This document shows, one piece after another, positions 34,321 through 42,959 of a DNA stretch of 64,000 bases (positions are counted from its first letter, which is position 1; the number at the start of each line of letters is the position of its first letter). A program made the position numbers and the translations under genes. The stretch is from Algoriphagus sp. GTDB taxonomy: Bacteria; Bacteroidota; Bacteroidia; Cytophagales; Cyclobacteriaceae. Location of the stretch: positions 62,001 through 126,000 of the forward strand of contig JAGXQZ010000050.1 of NCBI GenBank assembly GCA_018336015.1. Direction: 5' to 3'. Below the pieces are notes generated by a model. It was not told the origin of the DNA. It did not search any database and was given only the letters and a program-made list of their open reading frames with translations.

Positions 34321-35103
34321 ATGTCTCTTTTTCAAAGTATCATCATCGCTATCATCGAAGGGCTTACGGAGTTTTTGCCAATTTCCTCCACAGGACACAT
34401 GATTTTGGCCTCTGCCGCGATGGGTATCCACGAGGATGAATTTGTGAAAACCTTCGAAGTTTTTATTCAGCTTGGGGCGATTTTGGCTATTGCCCTGATG
34501 TACATCAAGCGGTTTTTCCGCAGCTTGGACATTTATTTCAAACTGCTTGCGGCATTTTTGCCCACTGCGATTGTGGGTCTGCTCGCCTATGATTTCATCA
34601 AGGGCTACCTGTTCAACCCCATTGTCGTATCCGTTTCCTTGATTTTAGGTGGGGTGATTTTGATTTTCATCGACAAAAAAGTCGTCAATCAGCAAACCAC
34701 CCTAAAGGAAGTAGAAGATATCTCCTACAAAAACGCCTTTTTCATTGGCCTCTGTCAGTGTCTTTCCATGGTGCCGGGCACTTCCCGTGCCGCAGCCACG
34801 ATCATTGGAGGGGTATTCAATGGCCTGGACAAAAAGCAGGCGACAGAATTTTCATTCCTTCTCGCCGTGCCAACCATGATGGCTGCTGGAGGCTATGACC
34901 TGATCAAGTCCGATTTAGCCTTCACCACCGAACAGCTAACGATCTTGGCTATTGGCTTTGGAGTTGCTTTTGTTTCGGCTTGGTTTGCTGTGAAGCTATT
35001 TTTGAAATACGTGTCGAACCACGGATTTACCGCGTTTGGCTGGTATCGGATTGCCTTGGGGATCTTGTTTTTGATCTTTATGTGGGGGACAGATCTGGGA
35101 TAA
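34321..35103 (+). CDS. uppP: Undecaprenyl-diphosphatase
   Basis: Inner-membrane phosphatase (BacA/UppP) that converts undecaprenyl diphosphate to the monophosphate for cell-wall lipid recycling, and gives bacitracin tolerance. 260 residues with about eight helices. Both signature motifs are present: EGLTEFLPISSTGH near the N-terminus, with the catalytic Glu, and PGTSRAAATIIGG near residue 160, with the essential Ser and Arg. It is monocistronic. A DUF368 protein in this window (45310) may act on the same lipid. Confidence 0.95.
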   Translation: MSLFQSIIIAIIEGLTEFLPISSTGHMILASAAMGIHEDEFVKTFEVFIQLGAILAIALMYIKRFFRSLDIYFKLLAAFLPTAIVGLLAYDFIKGYLFNPIVVSVSLILGGVILIFIDKKVVNQQTTLKEVEDISYKNAFFIGLCQCLSMVPGTSRAAATIIGGVFNGLDKKQATEFSFLLAVPTMMAAGGYDLIKSDLAFTTEQLTILAIGFGVAFVSAWFAVKLFLKYVSNHGFTAFGWYRIALGILFLIFMWGTDLG

Positions 35104-35131
35104 ATCAGCTTCCTAGGAACTTTCTCTGAGA

Positions 35132-35614
35132 TCAGAAGGTCTTTGCCAAAATCCCCATCAACTCTTCCAAGTACTTTTGATCGGTCTCATCAAAATCCGC
35201 GAGCTTATCGCTGTCCACATCGAGCACCATGGCGACATCTTCCCCATTGAACACAGGTACTACGATCTCTGATTTGGAAGCAGAACTGCAGGCAATATGC
35301 CCCGGAAAAGCTTCCACATCAGGGACGAGCTGGGTTTTCTTTTCTTTCCAAGAAGTGCCACAAACGCCTTTCCCAAAATTAATCCGGGTACAGGCGATCG
35401 GTCCCTGAAATGGCCCGAGGACCAACTGCTCCTCTTTCACCAAGTAAAAGCCTACCCAAAAGAATCCAAAAGCTTCCCGCAGTGCGGCGGCTACATTGGC
35501 TAGGTTGGCATAAAGGTCGTTTTCACCAGTAATCAAAGCCTCGATCTGAGGGATCAGCGCTTCATAAGTTTCCGCTTTGGTGGCGTTTTGAGGAAGAAAT
35601 AAAGTTTCAGCCAT
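35132..35614 (-). CDS. msrC: Free methionine-(R)-sulfoxide reductase (GAF domain)
   Basis: 160-residue single GAF domain. The three cysteines of the fRMsr family are present in place: IACTRI, GKGVCGTSW and HIACSSASKSE, the last holding the catalytic residue. It reduces free Met-R-sulfoxide. I chose ATG at 35614; an ATG at 35629 lengthens the overlap with ribD from 8 to 23 bases. It is the third gene of an operon with the DUF4382 lipoprotein and ribD. Confidence 0.9.
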   Translation of the reverse strand: MAETLFLPQNATKAETYEALIPQIEALITGENDLYANLANVAAALREAFGFFWVGFYLVKEEQLVLGPFQGPIACTRINFGKGVCGTSWKEKKTQLVPDVEAFPGHIACSSASKSEIVVPVFNGEDVAMVLDVDSDKLADFDETDQKYLEELMGILAKTF

Positions 35615-36626
35615 GGTAATAGATATCAAGTCGGTCTGTGTCGATGGAAAGTGTTTCTGAAGGATTTTGGTTCAGTGTTGGGGCGGCGATTCCCCGATCA
35701 AATCGAGTCGGAGCCGTAAACACGCGGGCTTCATCCCAAAGTCCCGATTCGATAAACTGACTGAGAACCTGGCTCCCGCCTTCCACGATTAGACTTTGGA
35801 TTTTTCGGGAATGAAGTTCTTTTAAAATTACCTTAGGATTGATTTCCGACAATCGGATCCACTCTAGATTTTCAATGGTTTCACTTTTTACAGTATTGAA
35901 AATCAGTGTTGGAATGGACTGATCAAACAAGTTCAAATTCTTTGGAAGTCCTAAATGTGAATCGAGCACCACACGAATCGGGTTTTTCCCAACCCAATCC
36001 CTGACATCCAATCTTGGATTGTCGTAAGCTGCAGTATTTTTTCCTACCAAAATGGCATCTTCCTCAGCCCGCCACTTATGCACCAGCTGTCGGCTTTGAG
36101 CATTGCTGATCCACTTGGAATCGAAATTTTCCCTTGCCACCAATCCATCCTCAGTCTGTGCCCATTTGAGGATCACATACGGTCTTTGCTTTTCGATTTG
36201 GGTGAAAAAGCGACGATTTTGCCAGCGGGCTTTCTCTTCGAGGACTCCGGTCTCTACGGCTATTCCTGCATTTTTGAGGATTTCGATTCCTTTTCCTCCT
36301 ACCAGAGGATTGGAATCTACTGCTGCGATGATTACTTTTTTTACCTTCTTCTCCTCCAACAGATTGGCACAGGGAGGTGTTTTTCCCCAATGCGCACAGG
36401 GCTCGAGCGTGACGTAAACGGTGGATTCTGGAAGCAGGGATTGATTTTCCACCGAATTGATCGCATGGACTTCAGCATGAGGTCCGCCATAAGCCCTATG
36501 CCAACCCTCTCCGATGATTCGATCTTGATGCACAATCACACAGCCAACTTTGGGATTAGGACTGACATATCCTCTACCCCATTCGGCTAGTTCCAAGGCA
36601 CGTCGCATGTATAGCGTATGATTCAT
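35607..36626 (-). CDS. ribD: Bifunctional riboflavin deaminase/reductase
   Basis: 339 residues catalysing the second and third steps of riboflavin synthesis. The N-terminal cytidine-deaminase-like domain has zinc ligands in HAEVHAI and PCAHWGKTPPCANLL. The C-terminal reductase domain begins near residue 145 (RPYVILKWAQTEDG) and has SLIVEGGSQVLSQFI. Its start overlaps the DUF4382 gene's stop by 4 bases and its end overlaps msrC, so the three are co-transcribed. No FMN riboswitch is visible before the operon, and the other rib genes are elsewhere. Confidence 0.95.
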   Translation of the reverse strand: MNHTLYMRRALELAEWGRGYVSPNPKVGCVIVHQDRIIGEGWHRAYGGPHAEVHAINSVENQSLLPESTVYVTLEPCAHWGKTPPCANLLEEKKVKKVIIAAVDSNPLVGGKGIEILKNAGIAVETGVLEEKARWQNRRFFTQIEKQRPYVILKWAQTEDGLVARENFDSKWISNAQSRQLVHKWRAEEDAILVGKNTAAYDNPRLDVRDWVGKNPIRVVLDSHLGLPKNLNLFDQSIPTLIFNTVKSETIENLEWIRLSEINPKVILKELHSRKIQSLIVEGGSQVLSQFIESGLWDEARVFTAPTRFDRGIAAPTLNQNPSETLSIDTDRLDIYYHG

Positions 36627-37417
36627 CGTCTGCTCAGCGTAATTCGGTCCAGGGTGGTTCGCTGATCGGATTTTACCTCCACATTGATAAGGGTGTCCGC
36701 GACAAAACGATTGTCTTTGGGATCAATATAGAGCGTGTAGCGACCCGGGGAAAGTTTAAAAAGGAATGCTCCACCGGAATAGGTATGTGTACTTAAGGAG
36801 TCATTTTCTGAAATTGCGTAAATCGCCGGCTTAAGTTCAGTTGGAAAGACTATCCCATTCAGCTCACTACGCCCAATGCTGGTGTAGGCCTGTATCGTTG
36901 GGTTATAAGCCAACTTAAGCGGAGAAGCTTGAGTCACCCGGATGGATTTTTCCAAATCAAAATCCAAAACCAAATCATAAGAAATGCCAGCCTCCAAATC
37001 GACTTTAAGGTCTTGTGAATAATCGGTGATATCCGAAGGTAAGGTGAGTGGATATCGAGTATCTCCCTGATAGAGCGCATGGGAAGTACCGAGCTTGAGT
37101 GTGACAGCCGTGATTTGACCCAATTGGAATTCCTTTCTGGAGACTGTCAAGGCATTACCATTAACGAGTCGAGTTAGATTGATGCTTTTTTTGGCGGGTT
37201 CGTAAGGCATCCAGATTTTTTGGATTTCGCCTTGTCTTCCACTTTGGACAAAATCAATTTCAACTCCCTGAATTTCTACCACAACGGAATCCCATTTGGC
37301 AGGGGCATCCACCAGCAGGACATTGACCAATGCTTTGGGACTATTGTCAGGCCCTTCGCAGCCCATGCCAAAAAGCCCAATTCCAAGTAGAAAAAGGAAG
37401 ATTTTCAATCGATTCAC
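36623..37417 (-). CDS. DUF4382 lipoprotein
   Basis: 264 residues with a lipobox (GMGC, Cys20). The DUF4382 domain (about 30-160) reads VNVLLVDAPAKWDSVVVEI, VEIDF and VTLKLG, and a C-terminal beta domain ends with PGRYTLYIDPKDN, like a carboxypeptidase-regulatory fold. DUF4382 proteins are common envelope lipoproteins in Bacteroidota with no known job. It heads the operon with ribD and msrC, an unusual association that probably reflects co-transcription only. Confidence 0.88.
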   Translation of the reverse strand: MNRLKIFLFLLGIGLFGMGCEGPDNSPKALVNVLLVDAPAKWDSVVVEIQGVEIDFVQSGRQGEIQKIWMPYEPAKKSINLTRLVNGNALTVSRKEFQLGQITAVTLKLGTSHALYQGDTRYPLTLPSDITDYSQDLKVDLEAGISYDLVLDFDLEKSIRVTQASPLKLAYNPTIQAYTSIGRSELNGIVFPTELKPAIYAISENDSLSTHTYSGGAFLFKLSPGRYTLYIDPKDNRFVADTLINVEVKSDQRTTLDRITLSRR

Positions 37418-37432
37418 GGAGTAAATTTAGGC

Positions 37433-37440
37433 CAAATCTA
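37433..37440 (-). promoter_or_regulatory. -7 element for the DUF4382-ribD-msrC operon
   Basis: TAGATTTG on the minus strand, exact TAnnTTTG match, 15 bases before the start codon. Confidence 0.55.
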
Positions 37441-37538
37441 TTCATTACTAATACGAGGCGAAAATCCAGAGGAAAGAATATCAAGAACTCTTATCAGGAA
37501 ACTTTTTCGAAGGGGACCAAGAAGTCTCCGGACCTTCT

Positions 37539-37546
37539 TAATTTTG
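37539..37546 (+). promoter_or_regulatory. -7 element for dgt
   Basis: TAATTTTG, exact TAnnTTTG match, ending 3 bases before ATG 37550 and 6 before ATG 37553. The transcript would be leaderless or nearly so. Confidence 0.5.
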
Positions 37547-37549
37547 GGC

Positions 37550-38896
37550 ATGATGAAATGGGAAAGACTGTTGGCTTCAGGTCGCTTTGGTGAAGGCATG
37601 AAACCGGCAACTTCGGATACCGTACGCAGTGAATTTGAAGTAGATTATGACCGAATTATTTTTTCGGCACCCTTTCGCAATCTTCAGGACAAGACACAGG
37701 TTTTTCCACTTCCAGAGCAGGCCTTTGTTCATACTCGACTTACCCATAGCCTTGAAGTCTCGAGCGTGGGAAGATCCTTGGGCAAGTCTGCAGGAGAGTT
37801 TTTGTTGGAAAAGTATCCCAATCTGCAAGCCTTGGGAATTACTTCCTCTGCGATTGGCTCGATCGTGGCAGCTGCTGCACTGACACATGACATCGGAAAT
37901 CCTCCCTTTGGCCATGCCGGTGAGGAAGCCATTTCTGATTTTTTCAGATTACATTCCATGGGTAGAGTATGGGAAAAACACGTCCGAGTAGATCAATGGG
38001 CCGATTTGGTCAATTTTGAAGGAAATGCCCAGGGTTATCGCATGTTGGTTTCCAAGCAGTTTGGACTCAAATTGACCTATGCCACGCTTGCCGCTTTCAC
38101 GAAATATCCTCGCCCAAGCCTCATTTCCCAGCGGGATATCGCCCGCAAAAGCCAGAAGAAATTCGGATTTTTTATCAATCAATTGACCGATTTTGAGCAA
38201 ATGGCTGATGCACTTGGTATGGAGAAAATCAGCCAAGACTCTTGGGCCAGGCATCCTTTGGCTTTCTTGGTAGAAGCTGCCGACGACATCTGCTACAGCA
38301 TCATCGATCTGGAAGACGGTTGCACCTTGGGATTGGTCACCTTTGAAGAAACCCTGAAGCTGCTCAAACCCATCTTAGGAGATAAGTTTGATAAAGAAAA
38401 GCTGAAAGACCGGACTCAAGCTCAAAACCTAGGCGCTTTGAGGGCTTTGACTATTGGACAGCTTATCCGAGAAACAGTGGAAGTATTTGCCCACTATGAG
38501 GAAAACATGCGCAAAGGAAACTTTGACAAAGCCCTCACGGATATGATTCCTTCCGCCAAGGCTTTGGCAGAGATCTCCAAAGTCTCGGTTCAAAAAATCT
38601 ATCGTTCCAAAGTAGTCTTGGAAAAAGAAGCGGCGGGCTTTCAAGTTTTGGATGGCTTGCTTACTGTATTTTCTCAGGCTTTGTATCATCAGTTTTATGC
38701 GCCTGAATATTTCTCCGGTCAGGACAAAAGCATTTTGAGACTGCTTCCCGAGGACTTTCCGCTTAAAGGCTGGGGAGCGGCGGTTAATCCGTATCCTATG
38801 CTTCGGGCACTGGTGGACTTTATCTCCGGCATGACTGACAAATATGCGCTGAATCTATACCGCAGAGTGAAGGGGATTTCTTTCCCAGGGGGGTGA
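37550..38896 (+). CDS. dgt: dGTP triphosphohydrolase
   Basis: 448-residue HD-domain enzyme that hydrolyses dGTP to deoxyguanosine and triphosphate. Signature elements are RNLQDKTQVFP, the HD ligands in HTRLTHSLEVSSVGRSLG and AALTHDIGNPPFGH, and ADDICYSIIDLEDG. Starts at ATG 37550 or 37553 are both possible (MMKWERL or MKWERL); the promoter position slightly favours the second. It is monocistronic with a terminator before hflX. Confidence 0.94.
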   Translation: MMKWERLLASGRFGEGMKPATSDTVRSEFEVDYDRIIFSAPFRNLQDKTQVFPLPEQAFVHTRLTHSLEVSSVGRSLGKSAGEFLLEKYPNLQALGITSSAIGSIVAAAALTHDIGNPPFGHAGEEAISDFFRLHSMGRVWEKHVRVDQWADLVNFEGNAQGYRMLVSKQFGLKLTYATLAAFTKYPRPSLISQRDIARKSQKKFGFFINQLTDFEQMADALGMEKISQDSWARHPLAFLVEAADDICYSIIDLEDGCTLGLVTFEETLKLLKPILGDKFDKEKLKDRTQAQNLGALRALTIGQLIRETVEVFAHYEENMRKGNFDKALTDMIPSAKALAEISKVSVQKIYRSKVVLEKEAAGFQVLDGLLTVFSQALYHQFYAPEYFSGQDKSILRLLPEDFPLKGWGAAVNPYPMLRALVDFISGMTDKYALNLYRRVKGISFPGG

Positions 38897-39004
38897 GAGT
38901 AATCAACTCTAGGTAAAGGAGATTTTACCTCATTCTAAAATCCCCAAGTCACCAAAGGTTAAAAAGAAGCTTAATTCCAGCCTAATTGAAAAAAGACCAA
39001 CTTC

Positions 39005-39032
39005 AGGAGAAGCAATGCAACTTCTCCTTTTA
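39005..39032 (+). terminator. Terminator between dgt and hflX
   Basis: AGGAGAAG and CTTCTCCT arms with an 8-base loop, then TTTTAAAAAAG on the plus strand. It may serve both convergent genes. Confidence 0.65.
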
Positions 39033-39066
39033 AAAAAGTCTTAGACAGGAAGATCAAATTTAATTT

Positions 39067-40335
39067 TTACTCACTCTCCTCCCATTTTCCACCCCAATCC
39101 ACTACCTCATTCTCCAAGTAATGGGGATAGATTTTTCGGTGTTGCTTTTTGACCTCTGCCACCAGCGCCTCCCGAAACCCTTCCACATTATCGCCCAATC
39201 CAGCGGCCATAAATACCGGTTTGATCCCATTTTTCTTCTCATAAGCATCGGAGAGCGCCTTGAAATCCACATAACGCGTCTCCTGAAGCTCATGCTCGCT
39301 GATATGTTGAGATTCTTCCTCAGAAGGCATTTGCTGTACCTGGTCAATTTTGTTGAAGACCAGTAAAATGGGCTTATCTCCCGCCTTGATCTCCTGAAGG
39401 GTTTGAGTCACCACTGCGATGTGATCTTCAAAAGCATGGTGGGAGATGTCCACCACATGCACGAGCAGGTCTGCTTCACGAATTTCGTCCAGAGTGGATT
39501 TGAAGGATTCGATCAGGTGGGTTGGAAGCTTTCTAATAAATCCAACCGTGTCGGAAAGAAGGAAGGGAATATTCTCCAGGACTACTTTCCTTACTGTTGA
39601 ATCCACCGTTGCAAAAAGTTTGTTTTCAGCGAGAATATCTGTCTTGGTAATGAGGTTCATCAAGGTGGACTTACCCACGTTGGTGTAGCCGACCAAGGCC
39701 ACACGCACGATGCCTTTTCTACCTTTTCGTTGGGTAATTCCCTGCTTTTCGATCTCGCGGAGTTTTTCTTTGAGTAGGGTGATTTTGTTTCTAATATCTC
39801 GTTTATCCGTTTCGATTTCTTTTTCACCCGCTCCGCCTCGAGTACCTGTACCTCCTCGCTGTCGCTCTAAGTGAGTCCACATATTGGTTAAGCGTGGCAG
39901 GAGGTATTGAAATCTAGCGAGCTCCACTTGGGTTTTCGCTTGTGCTGTTTGGGCTCTTTGGAGAAATATATCCAGGATAAGAAGTGAGCGGTCATAAATT
40001 TTGACCTTGATCTCATTCTCCAAATTCCGCATTTGGGATGGGCTAAGGTCATCGTCAAAAATGACCATGTCCACGGCAAAGTGCTCGACGTAGGCTTGGA
40101 TATCTTCGAGCTTTCCTTTGCCCACAAAAGTCCGGATGTCCGGTTTATCCATTTTTTGAGTAAAGCGGTAGACTGTTTTCGCCCCCAGTGTTTCTGCCAA
40201 AAAGGCCAATTCATCCAAGTGCTCCTCGACTTCCTGATCACTTTGATGCTGCCGGATTAGTGTTACCAAAACGGCTGTTTCTACTTTGGGGGCCGTTTCA
40301 TGCAATTTTTGGAGTTTTCGGGAAATTTTACTCAT
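39067..40335 (-). CDS. hflX: Ribosome-associated GTPase HflX
   Basis: 422-residue GTPase that splits stalled or heat-damaged 70S ribosomes. The N-terminal HflX domain (1-110, TFVGKGKLEDI) and coiled coil (about 120-200, including the Gly-rich RGGTGTRGGAGE) precede the GTPase domain: the P loop GYTNVGKS (216-223), G3 LSDTVGFIRKLP, and G4 FNKID. A C-terminal extension of about 60 residues is typical. No hfq or miaA neighbour, unlike in enterobacteria. Confidence 0.95.
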   Translation of the reverse strand: MSKISRKLQKLHETAPKVETAVLVTLIRQHQSDQEVEEHLDELAFLAETLGAKTVYRFTQKMDKPDIRTFVGKGKLEDIQAYVEHFAVDMVIFDDDLSPSQMRNLENEIKVKIYDRSLLILDIFLQRAQTAQAKTQVELARFQYLLPRLTNMWTHLERQRGGTGTRGGAGEKEIETDKRDIRNKITLLKEKLREIEKQGITQRKGRKGIVRVALVGYTNVGKSTLMNLITKTDILAENKLFATVDSTVRKVVLENIPFLLSDTVGFIRKLPTHLIESFKSTLDEIREADLLVHVVDISHHAFEDHIAVVTQTLQEIKAGDKPILLVFNKIDQVQQMPSEEESQHISEHELQETRYVDFKALSDAYEKKNGIKPVFMAAGLGDNVEGFREALVAEVKKQHRKIYPHYLENEVVDWGGKWEESE

Positions 40336-40525
40336 GGCTTTTGTATCAGATAGGAAAGGGCATTCTTAGGGGAAAAGGTTCAACGCCTTTTATCAAATCC
40401 CTGCTAGGGAGTATTTGATTTTCAGTCCTCTTGCCCCAAATTTGGGCATAATTCCTCAGAATAGATTAGGATACTCTCTTGCTGAGTGGTTATTTTACCG
40501 ATTATAGCTAACTAAATTCGCCAAA

Positions 40526-41080
40526 ATGGCTGAAATTAAAATTACCCCCATCTCTGGAGTTGTAGAGATTTTCCCAAGAATTTTTCCTGACAATCGTGGC
40601 TATTTTTTCGAATCCTTTCGTCAGGATTGGCTCGAAAAAGTAGGAATTACTGAAAATTGGGTTCAGGACAATCAGTCTTTTTCCCAAAAGGGAACAGTAA
40701 GAGGCCTTCATTTTCAACATGCCCCCAATGCGCAGGCCAAATTGGTACGGGTCATTTCGGGTAAAGTGCTGGATGTTGCACTAGATCTCAGAAAAGACTC
40801 ACCTACTTTTGGTCAGTTCTATTCCACAGTTTTGGATTCCGAAAAAAACAACTTGCTGTATATCCCTGCCGGATTTGGACATGGATTTTCGGTATTAGAG
40901 GATGCCGTTTTTGTCTATAAATGCTCTAACTACTATCACAAAGCTTCCGAAGGTGGAATCTTATGGTCAGATCCTTCTTTGGGAATCGATTGGATGGTAG
41001 ACCAGCCGATCATTTCTGAAAAAGATCAGGTGTGGCCTACCTTAGAGCAGTTCAGAACTCAAACTGGAGGTGGATTGTAA
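40526..41080 (+). CDS. rfbC: dTDP-4-dehydrorhamnose 3,5-epimerase
   Basis: 184-residue cupin that makes dTDP-4-keto-L-rhamnose for surface polysaccharides. Family landmarks are RGYFFESF, DNQSFSQKGTVRGLHFQ with the catalytic His, the GFGHGFSVLED loop and the catalytic Tyr in KCSNYY. The other rml genes are not nearby. It is the first gene of a tight trio; its TAA stop shares a base with the next gene's ATG (TAATG). Confidence 0.95.
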   Translation: MAEIKITPISGVVEIFPRIFPDNRGYFFESFRQDWLEKVGITENWVQDNQSFSQKGTVRGLHFQHAPNAQAKLVRVISGKVLDVALDLRKDSPTFGQFYSTVLDSEKNNLLYIPAGFGHGFSVLEDAVFVYKCSNYYHKASEGGILWSDPSLGIDWMVDQPIISEKDQVWPTLEQFRTQTGGGL

Positions 41081-41829
41081 TGGGCTGGCTGGATTTTCTG
41101 AAGAAAAAACCTGCGGAAGTTGAACGCTTGGACCTTTCATGGTTGCAAGTGGATATGCACTCCCATCTGATTCCGGGTATAGACGATGGCTCTAAGTCTA
41201 TGGAGGAATCACTAGGGCTGATTCAACGACTGGCGGAGTATGGCTTGAGGAAAATCATCACCACGCCGCACATCATGTCGGAATATTACCGCAACACGCC
41301 TGAAATCATCCGAATGGGTCTTGAAGATTTGAAAAAAGCGGTTTCAGCTTCAAAAATCCAGATTGAAATAGAAGCTGCTGCAGAATATTACATGGATGAG
41401 ATTTTTTTGGAAAAGGTAAAAGGAGGTGAAGAAATTCTCAGTTTTGGAGGGGGCTACATACTGGTAGAGACTGGCTTTATCAACAAACCCCAAATGCTGC
41501 TGGACATTATTTTTCATTTAGAAATGGCAGGTTTTAAACCGATTTTGGCTCACCCTGAGCGCTATCAGTACCTCATAGCAGACAAAAAACTTCAGGAAGA
41601 ATTGATTGAAAGAAATCTGCTCTTTCAGGTTAACCTTCTTTCACTTACCGGGTTTTATTCCAAGCAAGTGAAGGATTTTGGCGAGATGCTCTTAGAGCGA
41701 AATGCTGTTGCCCTTCTTGGCACGGATTGTCATAATGCCCGATACTTGGACATGCTGGAGACGCTTCCCAAGCATCAAAAAACTTACGAAAAGATTAAAA
41801 AGCTGGAGCTTATCAATCATCAGCTCTGA
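41080..41829 (+). CDS. CpsB/CapC-type tyrosine-protein phosphatase (PHP fold)
   Basis: 249 residues from ATG at 41080, chosen because it overlaps the rfbC stop by one base. Metal-dependent PHP-fold phosphatase of the CpsB/YwqE type. The ligands lie in VDMHSHLIPGIDDG, TTPHIM, LAHPERYQYL and LLGTDCHN. These enzymes dephosphorylate BY-kinases and control capsule or exopolysaccharide chain length. No BY-kinase is in the window. Its position after rfbC supports a role in surface polysaccharide. Confidence 0.93.
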   Translation: MGWLDFLKKKPAEVERLDLSWLQVDMHSHLIPGIDDGSKSMEESLGLIQRLAEYGLRKIITTPHIMSEYYRNTPEIIRMGLEDLKKAVSASKIQIEIEAAAEYYMDEIFLEKVKGGEEILSFGGGYILVETGFINKPQMLLDIIFHLEMAGFKPILAHPERYQYLIADKKLQEELIERNLLFQVNLLSLTGFYSKQVKDFGEMLLERNAVALLGTDCHNARYLDMLETLPKHQKTYEKIKKLELINHQL

Positions 41830-41837
41830 ATCAGCTA

Positions 41838-42797
41838 ATGAATATTCTCATTACAGGTATTACCGGATATTTTGGAAGTCAACTGGCTAAGGAGTTCAGT
41901 CAGCTTGGAAAAATCCATGGAATTAAACGGGGAAATTCCAACCTAGATCTCCTAAAGGACGCTGATTTTTTTGTACAATGGCACGAAGGAGACATCACAG
42001 ATACAGACTCCCTTCTGGACGCAATGAAGGACATCGACCTAGTCATTCATGCAGCTGGAATGGTCTCTTTCGCTTCCAAAGATGAAGATCTACTCTATAA
42101 AATCAACAGCGAGGGTACCGCCAATGTGGTCAATGCCATGCTCTCTGCGGGAGTGCCGAAATTAGTTTATGTTAGCTCCATAGCGGCCATTGGCCGAACC
42201 TCCGAGGTAAAAGAGTACGATGAAAACTTCAAATGGGTGGATTCTCCGCTCAATTCAGGATATGCGCTATCCAAATATTGGGGGGAACTGGAAGTCTGGA
42301 GAGCAGAGCAAGAAGGTCTGGAGACACTTGTCATCAATCCGTCGGTAATACTTGGCAAAGCCAACTACGAAAAAAGCAGCGGATCGATCTATCAATATGT
42401 ACTGAAAGGTAATTTGTTTTACCCCAAGGGAAATATCAACTACATCGATGTCCGAGACGCAGCTGCCATCACCAGATTATTGGTGGAGAAAAATGCATGG
42501 GGTGAACGCTTTATCCTCAATAAAGAGGGGAAATCATACCGAGAGTTTTTCGTTTTACTTGCAAAAATCTTTGAGACCAAGGCTCCAAGTATCCGGATTT
42601 CCAATACGCTACTTAAAATAGTTTTACCTGTCATCAGTCTATTGAGGGGATTGAGACTTTCAAATAGCCCTCTCAATAGGCAATTAGCCGTAAATGCTCA
42701 AAGGAATTGCTATTATTCAAATGCAAAGGTGCAGGCACTATTGCACTACCAATACCACTCTTTAGAAGATACCTTGAAGTGGGCAAAACAACCCTGA
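41838..42797 (+). CDS. NAD-dependent epimerase/dehydratase (extended SDR)
   Basis: 319 residues. The Rossmann glycine motif is TGITGYFGSQ at the N-terminus, the catalytic pair is YALSKYWGE (YxxxK), and Ser is in VYVSSIAAIG. A substrate domain with GNINYIDVRDAA lies C-terminal, as in NAD-dependent sugar epimerases or dihydroflavonol-reductase-like proteins. It sits 8 bases after the phosphatase gene, the last of the trio. Substrate not deducible. Confidence 0.9.
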   Translation: MNILITGITGYFGSQLAKEFSQLGKIHGIKRGNSNLDLLKDADFFVQWHEGDITDTDSLLDAMKDIDLVIHAAGMVSFASKDEDLLYKINSEGTANVVNAMLSAGVPKLVYVSSIAAIGRTSEVKEYDENFKWVDSPLNSGYALSKYWGELEVWRAEQEGLETLVINPSVILGKANYEKSSGSIYQYVLKGNLFYPKGNINYIDVRDAAAITRLLVEKNAWGERFILNKEGKSYREFFVLLAKIFETKAPSIRISNTLLKIVLPVISLLRGLRLSNSPLNRQLAVNAQRNCYYSNAKVQALLHYQYHSLEDTLKWAKQP

Positions 42798-42959
42798 TCA
42801 AACTTATTTTTACATCTAGGCGTTTAGCCAACAGAGATTTCACCCAAATTCGCCTCCACTTTAGCTCAAAATTCTAACCTGAGCTTCAAAAAAATTAACA
42901 AAACCAACTAGTGGGATACCCGAAATATTGGTATCTTAAAAAAACCATAAGACTATCGA

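Noticed and set aside
36627..37417. FMN riboswitch before ribD
   Set aside because: The gene upstream is a coding lipoprotein frame that overlaps ribD; no RFN-type sequence blocks were seen before the operon start.
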